Source: Thalassovita mangrovi (GTDB lineage Bacteria; Pseudomonadota; Alphaproteobacteria; Rhodobacterales; Rhodobacteraceae). From it: a stretch of 64,000 nucleotides of DNA. Shown one piece after another: positions 7,209 to 17,217 of the stretch. Under the pieces are notes generated by a model. It was not told where the DNA came from. It did no database searches and worked only from the letters and a program-made list of their open reading frames with translations. The position numbers were made by a program, and so were the translations under genes. The stretch covers positions 310,001 through 374,000 of the forward strand of contig NZ_WWEN01000002.1 in the NCBI RefSeq assembly GCF_009857745.1, written 5' to 3'. Within the stretch, counting starts at the first letter, position 1, and the number at the start of each line of letters is the position of its first letter.

Positions 7209-9431
7209 TCAGCCGATGATCGCGTTCAGCGTCGCGCTCGGGCGCATCACCTTGGCCTTCAGCTCGGCCGACGGGTGGTAGTAGCCGCCGATATCGGCAG
7301 GCTTGCCCTGTGCGCTCGCCAGCTCGGCCAGGATCGCCTCTTCCTTCTCGGCCAGCTCTTTCGCGATGGGGGCGAAATGCGCTGCCAGGTCGGCATCGTC
7401 CGACTGCGCGGCCAATGCTTCGGCCCAGTAGCGGGCGAACCAGTAGTGGCTGTCGCGGTTGTCCGGCTCACCGACCTTGCGCGAGGGCGACCGGTCGTTG
7501 TCCAGGATGCCCTGGGTCGCCGCTTCGGCCGCCGCGCCCAGCACGCCCGCCTTGGCGTTGCCCTTCACGTCGGCCAGGAAGTTCAGCGATTCCGACAGGG
7601 CGCAGAATTCGCCCATCGAATCCCACCGCAGGTGGCTTTCCTCGATCAGCTGCTGCACGTGTTTCGGGGCCGAACCGCCAGCACCGGTTTCGAACATGCC
7701 GCCGCCGTTCATCAGCTTGACGATCGACAGCATCTTGGCCGAGGTGCCCAGTTCCAGGATCGGGAACAGGTCGGTCAGGTAATCGCGCAGCACGTTGCCG
7801 GTGATGGCGATGCTGTCCTTGCCCGCGGTGATGGTTTCCAGCGACGCGCGGGTGGCTTCGCGCGGGGCCATGATGACGAACTTGTCGGCCACGCCTGCCG
7901 CGTCCAGCGCCGGCTTGACATATTTGATCAGCTCGGCGTCATGGGCGCGGTTTTCGTCCAGCCAGAAGATCGCCTGGAACCCGGTCAGGCGCTGACGGTC
8001 GATGGCCAGCTGGATCCAGTTCTCGATCGGCGCCTTCTTGGCGGTGCAGGCGCGCCAGATGTCGCCCGCTTCCACGTCGAGGCTGTGCAGGACCTCGCCA
8101 TTGGCCAGAACGATGCGGATGGCGCCGTCTGCCGGGGCCTCGAAGGTGGTCGGGTGTGAGCCGTATTCTTCCGCCTTCTGCGCCATCAAGCCGACGTTCT
8201 GCACGGTGCCTGCGGTGGCCGGGTTCAGCGCGCCGTTCTGCTTGAAGAATTCGACCGCCTCGTCATAGACCGGGGCATAGCAGTTGTCGGGGATGACGCA
8301 GTTGGTGTCGCCCTCGTTGCCGTCCGGGCCCCAGCCCTTGCCGCCTGCGCGGATCAGCGCGGGCATCGAGGCGTCGATGATCACGTCCGACGGCACGTGC
8401 AGGTTGGTGATGCCCTTGTCGGAATTCACCATGTACATCGCCGGGCGGTCTGCGTTCAGCGCGTCGATATCGGCCTGGATTTCGGCAGCGTTATCCATGC
8501 CCGCGATGCGGGCCAGGACGTCGCCCATGCCGGAATTCGGGTTCACGCCCGCAGCCGCCAGCGCATCGCCGTACTTGTCGAAGATCGGCGCCAGCCACGC
8601 CTTGACCGCGTGACCGAAGATGATCGGGTCCGACACCTTCATCATCGTGGCTTTCAGGTGGATCGAGAACAGGATGCCGTCCTTCTTGGTGGCTTCGATC
8701 TGTTCGGCCAGGAAGGCGTCCAGCGCCTTCGCGCTCAGGAAGGTGGCGTCGACCACTTCACCTTCGATCAGCGGCCACTTGTCCTTCAACACGGTGACCG
8801 CGCCGTCCTTGGCCACGAATTCGATCTTGGCGTCGCCCGCCTGTTCGGCGCTCAGGGTGGCGGCGACTTCGTTGGCATAGAAATCGTTGCCCGCCATCGA
8901 CGACACGTGGGTCTTGCTGTCCGACGCCCATTTACCCATCCGGTGCGGGTTGCTCTGGGCGTAGTTCTTGACCGCTTTCGCCGCGCGGCGGTCCGAGTTG
9001 CCTTCGCGCAGGACCGGGTTCACCGCCGAGCCCTTGATCGCGTCGTAACGCGCGCGCACGGCCTTTTCTTCGTCGGTCTTGGGTTCCTCGGGGTAATCGG
9101 GAATGTCATAGCCCTTACCCTGCAGTTCCTTCACTGCGGCGACCAACTGCGGCACCGAGGCGGAAATGTTGGGCAGCTTGATCACGTTGGCGTCGGGCGT
9201 TTTCACCAGCTGGCCCAGTTCGGCCAGGTCGTCGCTCTGACGCTGGTCCGCGGTCAGGTTTTCCGGGAAGGTGGCGAGGATACGACCGGCCAGCGAAATG
9301 TCCTTGGTGCCGACGGTCACACCGGCGGCCGAGGCAAAGCTGCGGATGATCGGCAGGAACGAAGCCGAGGCCAGCTCGGGGGCTTCGTCTACAATGGTAT
9401 ACAATACATCGGGGTTCGAGTTTTCAGCCAT
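7209..9431 (-). CDS. icd: NADP-dependent isocitrate dehydrogenase, monomeric type
   Basis: 740 aa, the size of the monomeric (IDH-II) class, which is unrelated in length to the ~400-aa dimeric enzyme. It oxidatively decarboxylates isocitrate to 2-oxoglutarate in the citric acid cycle and makes NADPH. The N-terminal region ([18 protein letters not shown]) and the central SNPHRMGKW / [10 protein letters not shown] segments are characteristic. The ATG at 9431 is preceded on the minus strand by AAAGGTAG. Monocistronic: a terminator follows at 7155-7184 and the upstream neighbour ends 248 bp away. I see no definite promoter motif in that gap. Confidence 0.97.
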   Translation of the reverse strand: MAENSNPDVLYTIVDEAPELASASFLPIIRSFASAAGVTVGTKDISLAGRILATFPENLTADQRQSDDLAELGQLVKTPDANVIKLPNISASVPQLVAAVKELQGKGYDIPDYPEEPKTDEEKAVRARYDAIKGSAVNPVLREGNSDRRAAKAVKNYAQSNPHRMGKWASDSKTHVSSMAGNDFYANEVAATLSAEQAGDAKIEFVAKDGAVTVLKDKWPLIEGEVVDATFLSAKALDAFLAEQIEATKKDGILFSIHLKATMMKVSDPIIFGHAVKAWLAPIFDKYGDALAAAGVNPNSGMGDVLARIAGMDNAAEIQADIDALNADRPAMYMVNSDKGITNLHVPSDVIIDASMPALIRAGGKGWGPDGNEGDTNCVIPDNCYAPVYDEAVEFFKQNGALNPATAGTVQNVGLMAQKAEEYGSHPTTFEAPADGAIRIVLANGEVLHSLDVEAGDIWRACTAKKAPIENWIQLAIDRQRLTGFQAIFWLDENRAHDAELIKYVKPALDAAGVADKFVIMAPREATRASLETITAGKDSIAITGNVLRDYLTDLFPILELGTSAKMLSIVKLMNGGGMFETGAGGSAPKHVQQLIEESHLRWDSMGEFCALSESLNFLADVKGNAKAGVLGAAAEAATQGILDNDRSPSRKVGEPDNRDSHYWFARYWAEALAAQSDDADLAAHFAPIAKELAEKEEAILAELASAQGKPADIGGYYHPSAELKAKVMRPSATLNAIIG

Positions 9432-9679
9432 TTGTTCTACCTTTCTTTTTTGTCAGGGTAGCATGATTGACGAAGGGCAGCGGCGCTGCATTTCGGAATA
9501 GCGGGTTTTGACCAGCCAACTGGGATCGCTCCGGCAGACAGGCATTGCGGTTCACGCAACCCAATAGAGGACGCGCCGCAAAAGATCAATTCGCCAGACG
9601 CGGAATCTTTGCGGTCACAATGCCACGGCCCGGAATTCGGCCTGAAATCCGGGCAAAACGCGGCACTTAGCCCTGTTCG

Positions 9680-11638
9680 CTATGGGGTTTCGGCCGCCCC
9701 GGCATCGGGCGCCAGTTCGATCAGCAAAGCCTGCGCCGCGACCTGCGCGCCGGGAACGGCGTGGATCGCGCGCACCGTGCCGTCGATATCGGCGATATGG
9801 GCGTGTTCCATCTTCATCGCCTCCAGCACCGCCAGCACCTGGCCCTTCACCACCCGGTCGCCCACCGCGACCGCGACGCTCAGCACCCGCGCGCCCATCG
9901 AGGCCAGGATGCGGCCGCTGCCCGCCTCCTCCACCGCGCGCTGCGGGGCGAAGCGCAGGTCGGTGAAGCCCCAGCCGCGCCCGTCATAGTGCAGCCAAAG
10001 CGTATCCTCGCCCGCCACCAGCCGCGCCGGTTCCGTCACCGCCCCGCGCGTGACCTGCACGCTGCCGCCCGCCCCGGGCGTCAGCCGCAACGCCATATGC
10101 GCTGTGCCCAGTTCCACCTCGCAGTTCCCTTCCCGCGCCACCCGGACCCGCAGGTCGAACACCGACCCGCCGCGCCCCAGCCGCACCGGCACCGCGTAGC
10201 CATGCGGCAGTTGAGTGCCCTGCCCCACCGCCAGCACGGCGGCCAGCACCATCGCCGCATCGGCTTCACCGCGCGGCGTGTCGGGCAGCAGATCGCACCG
10301 GTTCTGGTCGACAAACCCGGTGGTCGCCGCGCCTTCGGCAAATACCGGATGCGCCAGGCAATCGGCCAGGAATCCCTGATTGCTCCGCAGCCCCAGCACG
10401 GCACTGCCGCGCAGCCCCCGGATCAGCTGCCGCCGGGCGTCGTCGCGGCTGGGGCCGTGGGCGATCAGCTTGGCGATCATCGAATCGTATTGCGGCGGCA
10501 CCTCGGCGCCGGGTTCCAGCGCGTGATCCACCCGCAGGCTGGAATCGGGATCCCAGCCCAGAACCTGCCCCGTTTGCGGCAGGAATTCACTTTCCGGGTC
10601 CTCGGCGCACAGCCGCACCTCGATCGCGTGCCCATCGAGCCGGATGTCCTGCTGCGCCCAGGGCAGCGCCTGCCCCATCGCGATGCGCAACTGCCATTCC
10701 ACCAGATCCAGACCGGTCAGGGCCTCGGTCACCGGATGTTCGACCTGCAGCCGCGTGTTCATTTCCATGAAATAGAACCGCCCCTGCTCGTCGAGCAGAT
10801 ATTCGAACGTCCCCGCGCCCTCATACCCGATCGCCTGCGCCGCTTTGACCGACGCACGCCCCATCCGCGCGCGCAATTCCTCGTCCACCGCCGGACATGG
10901 GCTTTCCTCGATCAGCTTTTGATGCCGGCGCTGCACCGAACAGTCGCGTTCGCCGAGGTGCAGGACGGTGCCGTGGCGATCCGCCAGCACCTGAACCTCC
11001 ACATGGCGCGGGTTCTCGATCACCTTTTCCAGCATCATCGTGTCGTCGCCGAAGGCGCTCATCGCCTCCGACCGAGCACTGCGGATCGCGTCGTCGAAAT
11101 CCTCGTAGCGGGTGATCTGCCGCATGCCGCGCCCGCCGCCGCCCGCTGTGGCCTTGATCATCACCGGGAAGCCCATCTTTTCGGCCTCGCGCCGCAGCGC
11201 GATGGCCGATGTTTCCTCGCCCAGATAGCCGGGGATGCTGGGCACGCCCGCCTCGATCATCGCCGCCTTGGCCGCCGATTTGTCGCCCATCCGGCGGATC
11301 GTTTCGGGCGCGGACCCGACGAAGACCAGCCCCGCCGCCGCGCAGCTTGCGGCGAATTCCGCGTTTTCCGCCAGGAAGCCGTATCCCGGATGCACAGCAT
11401 CGGCGCCGGTGTCCTTGGCCGCGCGCAGGATCGCGTCGATGTTCAGGTAACTTTCTGCCGGGGCCGCGCCGCCGATATGCACCGCCTGATCGGCGGCCCG
11501 CACATGCGACGCACCCGCGTCGGCATCGGAATAGACCGCCACCGTGGCCAGCCCCATCCGCCGCGCCGTGCGGATGACCCGCAAAGCGATTTCGCCGCGA
11601 TTGGCGATCAGCAATTTATCGAACGGTGTTTCCGTCAT
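9680..11638 (-). CDS. Acyl-CoA carboxylase alpha subunit (biotin carboxylase + biotin carboxyl carrier)
   Basis: 652 aa. The N-terminal biotin carboxylase part has IANRGEIALRV, the ATP-grasp glycine loop KATAGGGGRGM and FMEMNTRLQVEHPVTE. The C terminus is a biotinyl domain with the EAMKMEH lysine attachment site. With the downstream-facing partner gene it should carboxylate an acyl-CoA using bicarbonate and ATP. Methylcrotonyl-, geranyl- or propionyl-CoA are possible substrates and sequence alone does not decide. The start at 11638 has GGGGGA 6 bp upstream; an alternative GTG at 11656 overlaps the partner's stop as GTGA. Confidence 0.9.
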   Translation of the reverse strand: MTETPFDKLLIANRGEIALRVIRTARRMGLATVAVYSDADAGASHVRAADQAVHIGGAAPAESYLNIDAILRAAKDTGADAVHPGYGFLAENAEFAASCAAAGLVFVGSAPETIRRMGDKSAAKAAMIEAGVPSIPGYLGEETSAIALRREAEKMGFPVMIKATAGGGGRGMRQITRYEDFDDAIRSARSEAMSAFGDDTMMLEKVIENPRHVEVQVLADRHGTVLHLGERDCSVQRRHQKLIEESPCPAVDEELRARMGRASVKAAQAIGYEGAGTFEYLLDEQGRFYFMEMNTRLQVEHPVTEALTGLDLVEWQLRIAMGQALPWAQQDIRLDGHAIEVRLCAEDPESEFLPQTGQVLGWDPDSSLRVDHALEPGAEVPPQYDSMIAKLIAHGPSRDDARRQLIRGLRGSAVLGLRSNQGFLADCLAHPVFAEGAATTGFVDQNRCDLLPDTPRGEADAAMVLAAVLAVGQGTQLPHGYAVPVRLGRGGSVFDLRVRVAREGNCEVELGTAHMALRLTPGAGGSVQVTRGAVTEPARLVAGEDTLWLHYDGRGWGFTDLRFAPQRAVEEAGSGRILASMGARVLSVAVAVGDRVVKGQVLAVLEAMKMEHAHIADIDGTVRAIHAVPGAQVAAQALLIELAPDAGAAETP

Positions 11639-11652
11639 CGTCATTCCCCCGC

Positions 11653-13266
11653 TCACGGCCGCGCCACGGCGAATTGCATCGTGTTGGGCCGGCGCGCGTC
11701 ACCTTCGCGGGCGATGCGCATCAACTCGATCATCACCGGCCTTGTGTCGCGCGGGTCGATCACCCCGTCGTCCAAGAGCCGCGCCGAGGTGTGAAAGGCG
11801 CTCATCTGACCGTCGAAGGTCGCAACGATCTTGTCCTTCATCGCCTGCAACTGCGCCTCGTCCAGCGGCTTGCCCGACCTTTCGGCGCGGGCGCGCTGCA
11901 CCTCCTCCATCGTTCCGGCGGCCTGTTCGCCGCCCATGACGGCGGTTTTCGCATTGGGCCAGGACAGGCAGAACCGGGGCGTGAAACCGCGCCCGCACAT
12001 GCCGTAATTGCCCGCCCCGAAGGACGCCCCGCAATAGATGGTGAACTGCGGCACGGTGGCGTTGGTGACCGCCTGGATCATCTTCGATCCGTGCTTGATC
12101 ATCCCCGCTTCTTCGTATTCGCGCCCGACCATGAAGCCGGTGGTGTTGTTGAGGTAGAGGATCGGCGTCCCGGCTTGGCAACAGGCCTGGATGAAATGGG
12201 TCGCCTTGTTGGCCCCCGCCGGATCGAGCGGCGCGTTGTTGCTGATGATCCCGATCGGCCAGCCGGCGATGCGCGCGGTGCCGCAAAGCGTGCCGGGGCC
12301 GTAGCGCCCGCCGAATTCGGTGAACTCCGACCCGTCGACGATCCGCGCGATCACCTCGCGCATGTCGACCGGCTGTCGGTAATCGGCGGGCATGATGCCC
12401 AGCAGGTCATCGGCCGCATAGGCCGGATCGTCGAAGTCCCGCGCGTCTCCGTCGCAGGGCCAGTCGATCCCCGCCATCACCTCGCGCGCCAGCCCGATGG
12501 CGTGGCGATCGTCCTCGGCCAGGTAATCGCCCAGCCCCGACACGGCGGTGTGCATCTCGGCCCCGCCCAGTTCTTCCTCGCTGGCGATCTCGCCGGTCGC
12601 GGCCTTCAACAAAGGCGGCCCGGCGAGGAACGCCCGGGTGCGCCCGCGCACCATGATGATGTAATCCGACAGCCCGGTCTGATAGGCGCCGCCCGCGGTG
12701 GAACTGCCATGCGTCACCGTCACCACCGGCAATCCGGCCGCCGACAGCCGGGCAAAATTGCGGAAGAACCCGCCGCCCTTCACGAAATCCTCAACCTTGT
12801 AGGCCATCAGGTTGGCGCCTGCGCTTTCCACCAGCTGCACATAGGGCAGCTTGTTTTCCAGCGCGATTTCCTGCGCCCGCATCTGCTTTTCCAGCCCCAT
12901 CGGCTGCAACGCGCCCGCCGCGATCCCCGCATCCGACGCCGCCACCATGCAACGTATGCCCGACACGTATCCGATCCCGGCGATCACCCCGCCGCCTGCG
13001 ACGGATTTGTCCAAGTCCCGGGTATCGAGCCCGTATCCCGCCAGCTTCGACAGCTCGACAAAGGGCCGCCCCGCATCCAGCAGCAGCGCCACCCGGTCGC
13101 GCGGCAGCAATTGCAGCCGCTGTTCGAACCGATCCCGCGACCGTTCCGACGCCGCCACCGTGCGGACCTCAATCGCGCGCATTTCGTCGAGCAGGCCGAT
13201 CATATGCTCCCGGTTGTTCCGGAAGCCTTCGGAAACGGCGGACACCGTGCTGTTCAGTTTTGCCAT
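11653..13266 (-). CDS. Acyl-CoA carboxylase beta subunit (carboxyltransferase)
   Basis: 537 aa, a two-domain crotonase-fold carboxyltransferase of the size seen in methylcrotonyl-CoA and geranyl-CoA carboxylases. GGGVIAGIGYV and the GSSTAGGAY oxyanion-type glycine segment are visible, as is GNYGMCGRGF in the C half. It transfers CO2 from biotin of the partner subunit to the acyl-CoA. The gene is first in the minus-strand operon and a GAGG lies about 12 bp before ATG 13266. Substrate assignment is open. The BKACE and glutathione transferase genes on the other side of the shared promoter region suggest a catabolic route ending in a 3-keto acid. Confidence 0.88.
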   Translation of the reverse strand: MAKLNSTVSAVSEGFRNNREHMIGLLDEMRAIEVRTVAASERSRDRFEQRLQLLPRDRVALLLDAGRPFVELSKLAGYGLDTRDLDKSVAGGGVIAGIGYVSGIRCMVAASDAGIAAGALQPMGLEKQMRAQEIALENKLPYVQLVESAGANLMAYKVEDFVKGGGFFRNFARLSAAGLPVVTVTHGSSTAGGAYQTGLSDYIIMVRGRTRAFLAGPPLLKAATGEIASEEELGGAEMHTAVSGLGDYLAEDDRHAIGLAREVMAGIDWPCDGDARDFDDPAYAADDLLGIMPADYRQPVDMREVIARIVDGSEFTEFGGRYGPGTLCGTARIAGWPIGIISNNAPLDPAGANKATHFIQACCQAGTPILYLNNTTGFMVGREYEEAGMIKHGSKMIQAVTNATVPQFTIYCGASFGAGNYGMCGRGFTPRFCLSWPNAKTAVMGGEQAAGTMEEVQRARAERSGKPLDEAQLQAMKDKIVATFDGQMSAFHTSARLLDDGVIDPRDTRPVMIELMRIAREGDARRPNTMQFAVARP

Positions 13267-13326
13267 CGACGCAACCTCGTGCTTGGGACAATGCCTGTCT
13301 CAGCCTATCCTAGCGAAAACCGGGCC

Positions 13327-13370
13327 AACTTGCGCCGGTTGGCTGAGATTTCAGCCGATCGGCGCAAGTT
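13327..13370. promoter_or_regulatory. Long palindrome in the divergent promoter region (carboxylase / GST-BKACE)
   Basis: Arms 13327-13346 and 13351-13370 are inverted repeats of 20 bp with only two mismatches (both G-T pairs if folded as RNA) around a 4-bp centre. Nested within are GCCGATCGGC (13354-13363), a perfect 10-bp palindrome, and CCGGTTGGC (13335-13343), which can alternatively pair with GCCAACCGG at 13372-13380. This is best read as one or more dimeric-regulator operators controlling both divergent operons; no regulator gene lies next to it. Confidence 0.65.
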
Positions 13371-13413
13371 CGCCAACCGGAACCACCCATATTGGGCACA
13401 AGGAGGACCCTGA

Positions 13414-14070
13414 ATGCTGACACTGTGGCATTGCGAAGACGCACGCAGCTTCCGCCCGCTTTGGGCGCTGGAAGAACTTGGGCTGGACTATGAGCTGAAA
13501 ATGCTGCCCTTCCCGCCGCGCTTTTCCCGCAAGGATTATTTCGCCGAAAACCCGCTGGGCACGATCCCGCTGCTGGTCGATGGCGACACGCGGATGACCG
13601 AAAGCTGCGCCATGCTGGAATACCTGTCGCTGCGCCACGCTCAGGGCCGTCTGGCGGTTGCCCCCGATCACGCCGAATTCGGCGCCTACCTGAACTGGCT
13701 GCACCATGGCGAGGCGACGCTGACATTTCCGCAGACGATCTACCTGCGCTATTCCCGGATGGAACCCGAAGAGCGCCGCCAGCCGCAGGTGGCTGAGGAT
13801 TACCGGCTGTGGTTCCTGGCCCGGCTGAAGCTGCTGGAACCCACCCTGTCGGACGGGCGCGAAACGCTGCTGCACACGGGCTTCACCATGGCCGATATCG
13901 CGGTTGGCTACGCGATCGAGCTGGCGCTGCATCTGGGGCTGCGCGACGACCTGCCGCCCGAAACCCTGCGCTGGTTCGACGGGCTGACCGCGCGGCCCGC
14001 CTACCAGCGCGCCAAGGCCCGGCAAAGCGCCGGGGCCGAGGCCGAAAACCTGCCCCCGATGCCGTTCTGA
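13414..14070 (+). CDS. Glutathione S-transferase family protein
   Basis: 218 aa, cytosolic GST size. The N-terminal thioredoxin-like half contains RPLWALEELGLDYEL, the NPLGTIPLLVDGD cis-proline segment and MTESCAMLEYL glutathione-binding Glu-Ser pair. The C-terminal helical half has FTMADIAVGYAIELA, the usual N-capping box. The likely role is conjugation or glutathione-dependent isomerisation of a pathway intermediate. A strong ribosome site, AAGGAGGA, precedes ATG 13414. It is 10 bp ahead of the BKACE gene and divergent from the acyl-CoA carboxylase operon, which suggests one shared catabolic module. Substrate unknown. Confidence 0.85.
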   Translation: MLTLWHCEDARSFRPLWALEELGLDYELKMLPFPPRFSRKDYFAENPLGTIPLLVDGDTRMTESCAMLEYLSLRHAQGRLAVAPDHAEFGAYLNWLHHGEATLTFPQTIYLRYSRMEPEERRQPQVAEDYRLWFLARLKLLEPTLSDGRETLLHTGFTMADIAVGYAIELALHLGLRDDLPPETLRWFDGLTARPAYQRAKARQSAGAEAENLPPMPF

Positions 14071-14080
14071 AAGGCCCGAC

Positions 14081-14938
14081 ATGTCAAAGGCGATCCTGAC
14101 CTGCGCGCTCAACGGCGTGCTGACCGACCCCGCCCAGCACCATATCCCGGTCACCCCCGAAGAAATGGCGGCCGAAGCGAAACGCGCCTATGACGCCGGC
14201 GCCAGCGTCATGCATATCCACCTGCGCCAGCAGGGTGCGGGCAAGGGCCACCTGCCCAGCTGGGATATCGACCTGTCGCGCGAGGTGCAGCAAGCGATCC
14301 GCGATGCCTGCCCCGGCGTGATCATCAATCACACCACCGGCGTGGTCGGCCCCGACTACCAACCCGCCTTGGACGTGGTGACGGCCACGCGGCCGGAAAT
14401 GGCCGCCTGCAATGCCGGGTCGCTGAACTATCTGAAGATCAAGGCAAACGGCGATTGGGCCTGGCCGCCGATGCTGTTCGACAACCCGGTCGAGAAGGTG
14501 CAGGATTTCATCGACGCGATCGAGGCCGCGGGCGCGATCCCCGAATTCGAATGTTTCGATACCGGCATCGTGCGCAGCGTCGGCATGTACCGCGCGGCGG
14601 GGATGTTTTCGGGCACCGCGCAGATGAATTTCGTGATGGGCGTGGCCTCGGGCCAACCAGCGCGGGCCGACCTGCTGCCGATCCTCGCCGATCTGGCCCC
14701 CGAGGACAGCCGCTGGCAGGTCACCGCCATCGGCCGCGCCGAAATCTGGCCACTGCACCGCAAGACGGCCGAACTGGGCGGCCATCTGCGCACCGGGCTG
14801 GAAGACACGTTCTACCTGCCCGACGAGGCCAAGGTGAGCTCGAACGGCGCGCTGATCGAGGCGCTGGCCGCCACCGCGCGCGACGCGGGACGCGACGTTG
14901 CCAGCCCCGACGAGGCGCGCGCGATCCTCGGGATCTGA
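14081..14938 (+). CDS. Beta-keto acid cleavage enzyme (BKACE, DUF849 family)
   Basis: 285 aa, TIM-barrel enzyme of the BKACE family, which condenses a 3-keto acid with acetyl-CoA to give acetoacetate and a new acyl-CoA. The metal-binding HIHLR motif is at residues 45-49, and the family's INHTTG and EFECFDTGIVR segments follow. The original member acts on 3-keto-5-aminohexanoate in lysine fermentation; other members use dehydrocarnitine, betaketoadipate and others, so the substrate here is unknown. It is co-transcribed with the GST gene (10-bp gap). Confidence 0.9.
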   Translation: MSKAILTCALNGVLTDPAQHHIPVTPEEMAAEAKRAYDAGASVMHIHLRQQGAGKGHLPSWDIDLSREVQQAIRDACPGVIINHTTGVVGPDYQPALDVVTATRPEMAACNAGSLNYLKIKANGDWAWPPMLFDNPVEKVQDFIDAIEAAGAIPEFECFDTGIVRSVGMYRAAGMFSGTAQMNFVMGVASGQPARADLLPILADLAPEDSRWQVTAIGRAEIWPLHRKTAELGGHLRTGLEDTFYLPDEAKVSSNGALIEALAATARDAGRDVASPDEARAILGI

Positions 14939-15255
14939 CCCGCACGCCCCCGGCCCGGGCCTAAAAATCGCGACATCATAACCAGATAGCTTGCATTCTT
15001 TGAGCAAGCCCCGCCGAAATGCGGATATTTTTTAAGCGATTTCAAAAGCCACCTGAAAAAAACACCTTTCGGTTACAACCCTAACCTTCCCCGCCGTTTT
15101 GAGAATCGTGCCACAGCGTTTGGAACGAAACATCATGACATCACGGACAAACCGCCCCCCATTCCGTGCAGCGCATTTTCGAGTGTCCAGACGCCATTTT
15201 GAGCCCGCCAAATTCATTTGAAACCCCACCCCAACCCGATCGGACGACAGACCCC
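14939..15255. other. Intergenic region between BKACE and first chemoreceptor
   Basis: 317 bp, locally AT-richer than its surroundings. It holds a hairpin GCTTGC (14989-14994) / GCAAGC (15004-15009) without a T-run, an A/T-rich patch (ATATTTTTTAAG) near 15025, and presumably the promoter of the chemoreceptor. No credible open frame. I could not assign a definite promoter. Confidence 0.5.
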
Positions 15256-16884
15256 ATGCGTTTCACAATCAAATCCCGCCTGATCCTGACCTTCCTGTTG
15301 CTGACCGCCTTCCTGGTCGGCACCGGGGGGCTGGCGCTTTACGACATGCGCCACATGAAGCAAAGCAGCGAAACCATCGTGAACGAAAACTTCGCGACGC
15401 TGCGCGAGATCGACAACCTCGCCAAGCTGCAGGGCGCCATCCAGATGCGCATCCGCACCTATATGCAGGTGCAGGACAAGGACCAGCGCAAGGCGCTGGA
15501 ACAGGAAATGAAGGACATCCAGTCCAGGCAAAGCAAGCTGGTGGTCAGCGCCTTGAAGGACGCGAGCCCGGAAAAGAAAAAGACCCTGCTGAAATATTTC
15601 GAGGTGAAGGGCGAAATCGAAGGCGTCAACAAGAAGGTGATGGAGGCGCTTTTGTTCAACAAGACCGCCGACGCCACCGCCCTGCTGATCGAAAAGGGCG
15701 CGCCGCTCGAAGCGCGGATGGATGAGATGATCGCATCGGTGCTGGACAGCGAAACCGCCAAGATGAACGCGGCGGTGGCGGCGTCGGAAAAGATGTACCA
15801 GCAGGCCCTGACCATCCTGGCGGGCAGCATCGCGGCGGCGATCCTGTTCTCGCTGATCTCGGCGGTGCTGATCCTGCGGGTCATCGGGCGCGGGCTGACC
15901 CAGGCCATCGCGCTCAGCCGCGACGTGGCGGCGGGCGATCTGACCCGCACCGCGGACCACGCCCAGAAAAACGAAATGGGCGACCTGCTGGACAACCTCA
16001 ACGCCATGGTGCTGACCCTGCGCGGCACCGTGTCGGACGTGTCCACAAGCGCCGACAACGTCGCCGCTGGCGCCGGGCAGATGGCCGATACCTCGGTGGC
16101 GCTCAGCGAAGCGGCACTGAAACAGGCCGAAGCGACCGAGGAAGCATCGAGCGCCGTCGAACAGATGAGCGCCAATGTGGAACAGACCGCGCAAAACGCG
16201 CTTGAAACCAGGGACATGGCGTTGAAATCCGCCACCGGCGCGCGCGATAGCGGGGCGGCGGTGAAGGACGCGATGGCCAGCATGTCGACCATCATCGAAC
16301 GTATCCAGGTGGTGCAGGAAATCGCCCGCCAGACCGACCTCTTGGCGCTGAACGCGGCGGTCGAAGCGGCCCGCGCGGGCGAACATGGCCGCGGCTTCGC
16401 CGTGGTGGCGTCCGAAGTGCGCAAACTGGCCGAACGCAGCCAGGAAGCGGCGACCGAGATCGGCCAGCTGTCCGGCGGCACGGTGAAGGCGGCCGACCGG
16501 GCGATGCAGATGCTCGACGCGCTGGTCCCCGACATCGAACGCACCGCCGAGCTGGTCACCGGCATAACCGCCGCCAATGGCGAGATTTCCATCGGCATGA
16601 CCCAGATCAGCCAGTCGATCGGCCAGCTCGACGCGGTCACCCAGGAAAGCAACGCGTCCTCCGAGGAACTGTCTGCCACCGCCGAGGAACTGTCGGCCCA
16701 GGCCGGCGCGCTGAAGGACACCATCGGCACCTTCATCCTCGAGGAAGGGGCGCGACCGGCCAACACCGACGCCGATCCCGAAGCGGCGCAGGACGTGCTG
16801 GCCGATCTGGACCTGAGCGCGGGAGAAGACAGCGAAGAGGCCGATTTCACCCCGCTGAAACGCGCGGGCGCCGACGCCGCCTGA
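15256..16884 (+). CDS. Methyl-accepting chemotaxis protein
   Basis: 542 aa. Residues ~10-30 form the first membrane helix, followed by a ~160-residue periplasmic four-helix-bundle type sensor, a second membrane helix near 190-215, a HAMP linker and a long cytoplasmic signalling coiled coil. The highly conserved CheA/CheW-contacting hairpin tip ([19 protein letters not shown]...) is intact. The start at 15256 is preferred because the upstream part of the frame lacks a ribosome site and the next gene begins with the same MRFTIK. The C terminus ends in an acidic tail with DFTP and no NWETF-type pentapeptide. Ligand unknown. Confidence 0.93.
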   Translation: MRFTIKSRLILTFLLLTAFLVGTGGLALYDMRHMKQSSETIVNENFATLREIDNLAKLQGAIQMRIRTYMQVQDKDQRKALEQEMKDIQSRQSKLVVSALKDASPEKKKTLLKYFEVKGEIEGVNKKVMEALLFNKTADATALLIEKGAPLEARMDEMIASVLDSETAKMNAAVAASEKMYQQALTILAGSIAAAILFSLISAVLILRVIGRGLTQAIALSRDVAAGDLTRTADHAQKNEMGDLLDNLNAMVLTLRGTVSDVSTSADNVAAGAGQMADTSVALSEAALKQAEATEEASSAVEQMSANVEQTAQNALETRDMALKSATGARDSGAAVKDAMASMSTIIERIQVVQEIARQTDLLALNAAVEAARAGEHGRGFAVVASEVRKLAERSQEAATEIGQLSGGTVKAADRAMQMLDALVPDIERTAELVTGITAANGEISIGMTQISQSIGQLDAVTQESNASSEELSATAEELSAQAGALKDTIGTFILEEGARPANTDADPEAAQDVLADLDLSAGEDSEEADFTPLKRAGADAA

Positions 16885-17217
16885 TCCCTAGATCATCATC
16901 AAAATGCAGCGCGGCGGCCCCTCCGGGCCGCCGCTTTGCGTTCCGGCCGGAAGCGGGCCGGAAGCGGTTGAAGTCGGGCCGATGCAAACGGCCTGTGAAA
17001 CTTTGATGAAATGACTTCCCCCGCGCTACAAAGCGCCCGGTCGGGGACGTTCAGGGGATCAGGTCACAACCCCTCGGAGCGGCCCAGCCATGCCCTCTCA
17101 TCCAAACTGCCAGCCCGGCCTCCCGCTGCACGGTTCGCCCTGCGGCGCCAAACGCTGTGACCCTTCCCTCGGAACCCTGTTCCACTCCTCCCCGAGACCG
17201 ACAACGCGAGAAACCCC
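16885..17217. other. Intergenic region between the two chemoreceptor genes
   Basis: 333 bp. It contains the hairpin terminator at 16911-16937, a short imperfect direct repeat (GCCGGAAGCGG at about 16946 and 16957) and then GC-rich leader sequence for the second receptor. I see no protein-coding signal on either strand and no certain promoter. Confidence 0.45.
16911..16937 (+). terminator. Terminator hairpin after first chemoreceptor
   Basis: Perfect 10-bp stem GCGGCGGCCC / GGGCCGCCGC (16911-16920, 16925-16934) with a CTCC loop and only a short TTT tail; 26 bp after the stop codon. Confidence 0.65.

Noticed and set aside
14989-15009. GCTTGC/GCAAGC hairpin as the BKACE terminator
   Set aside because: Six-bp stem with a 9-nt loop and no T-run; too weak for a terminator call.
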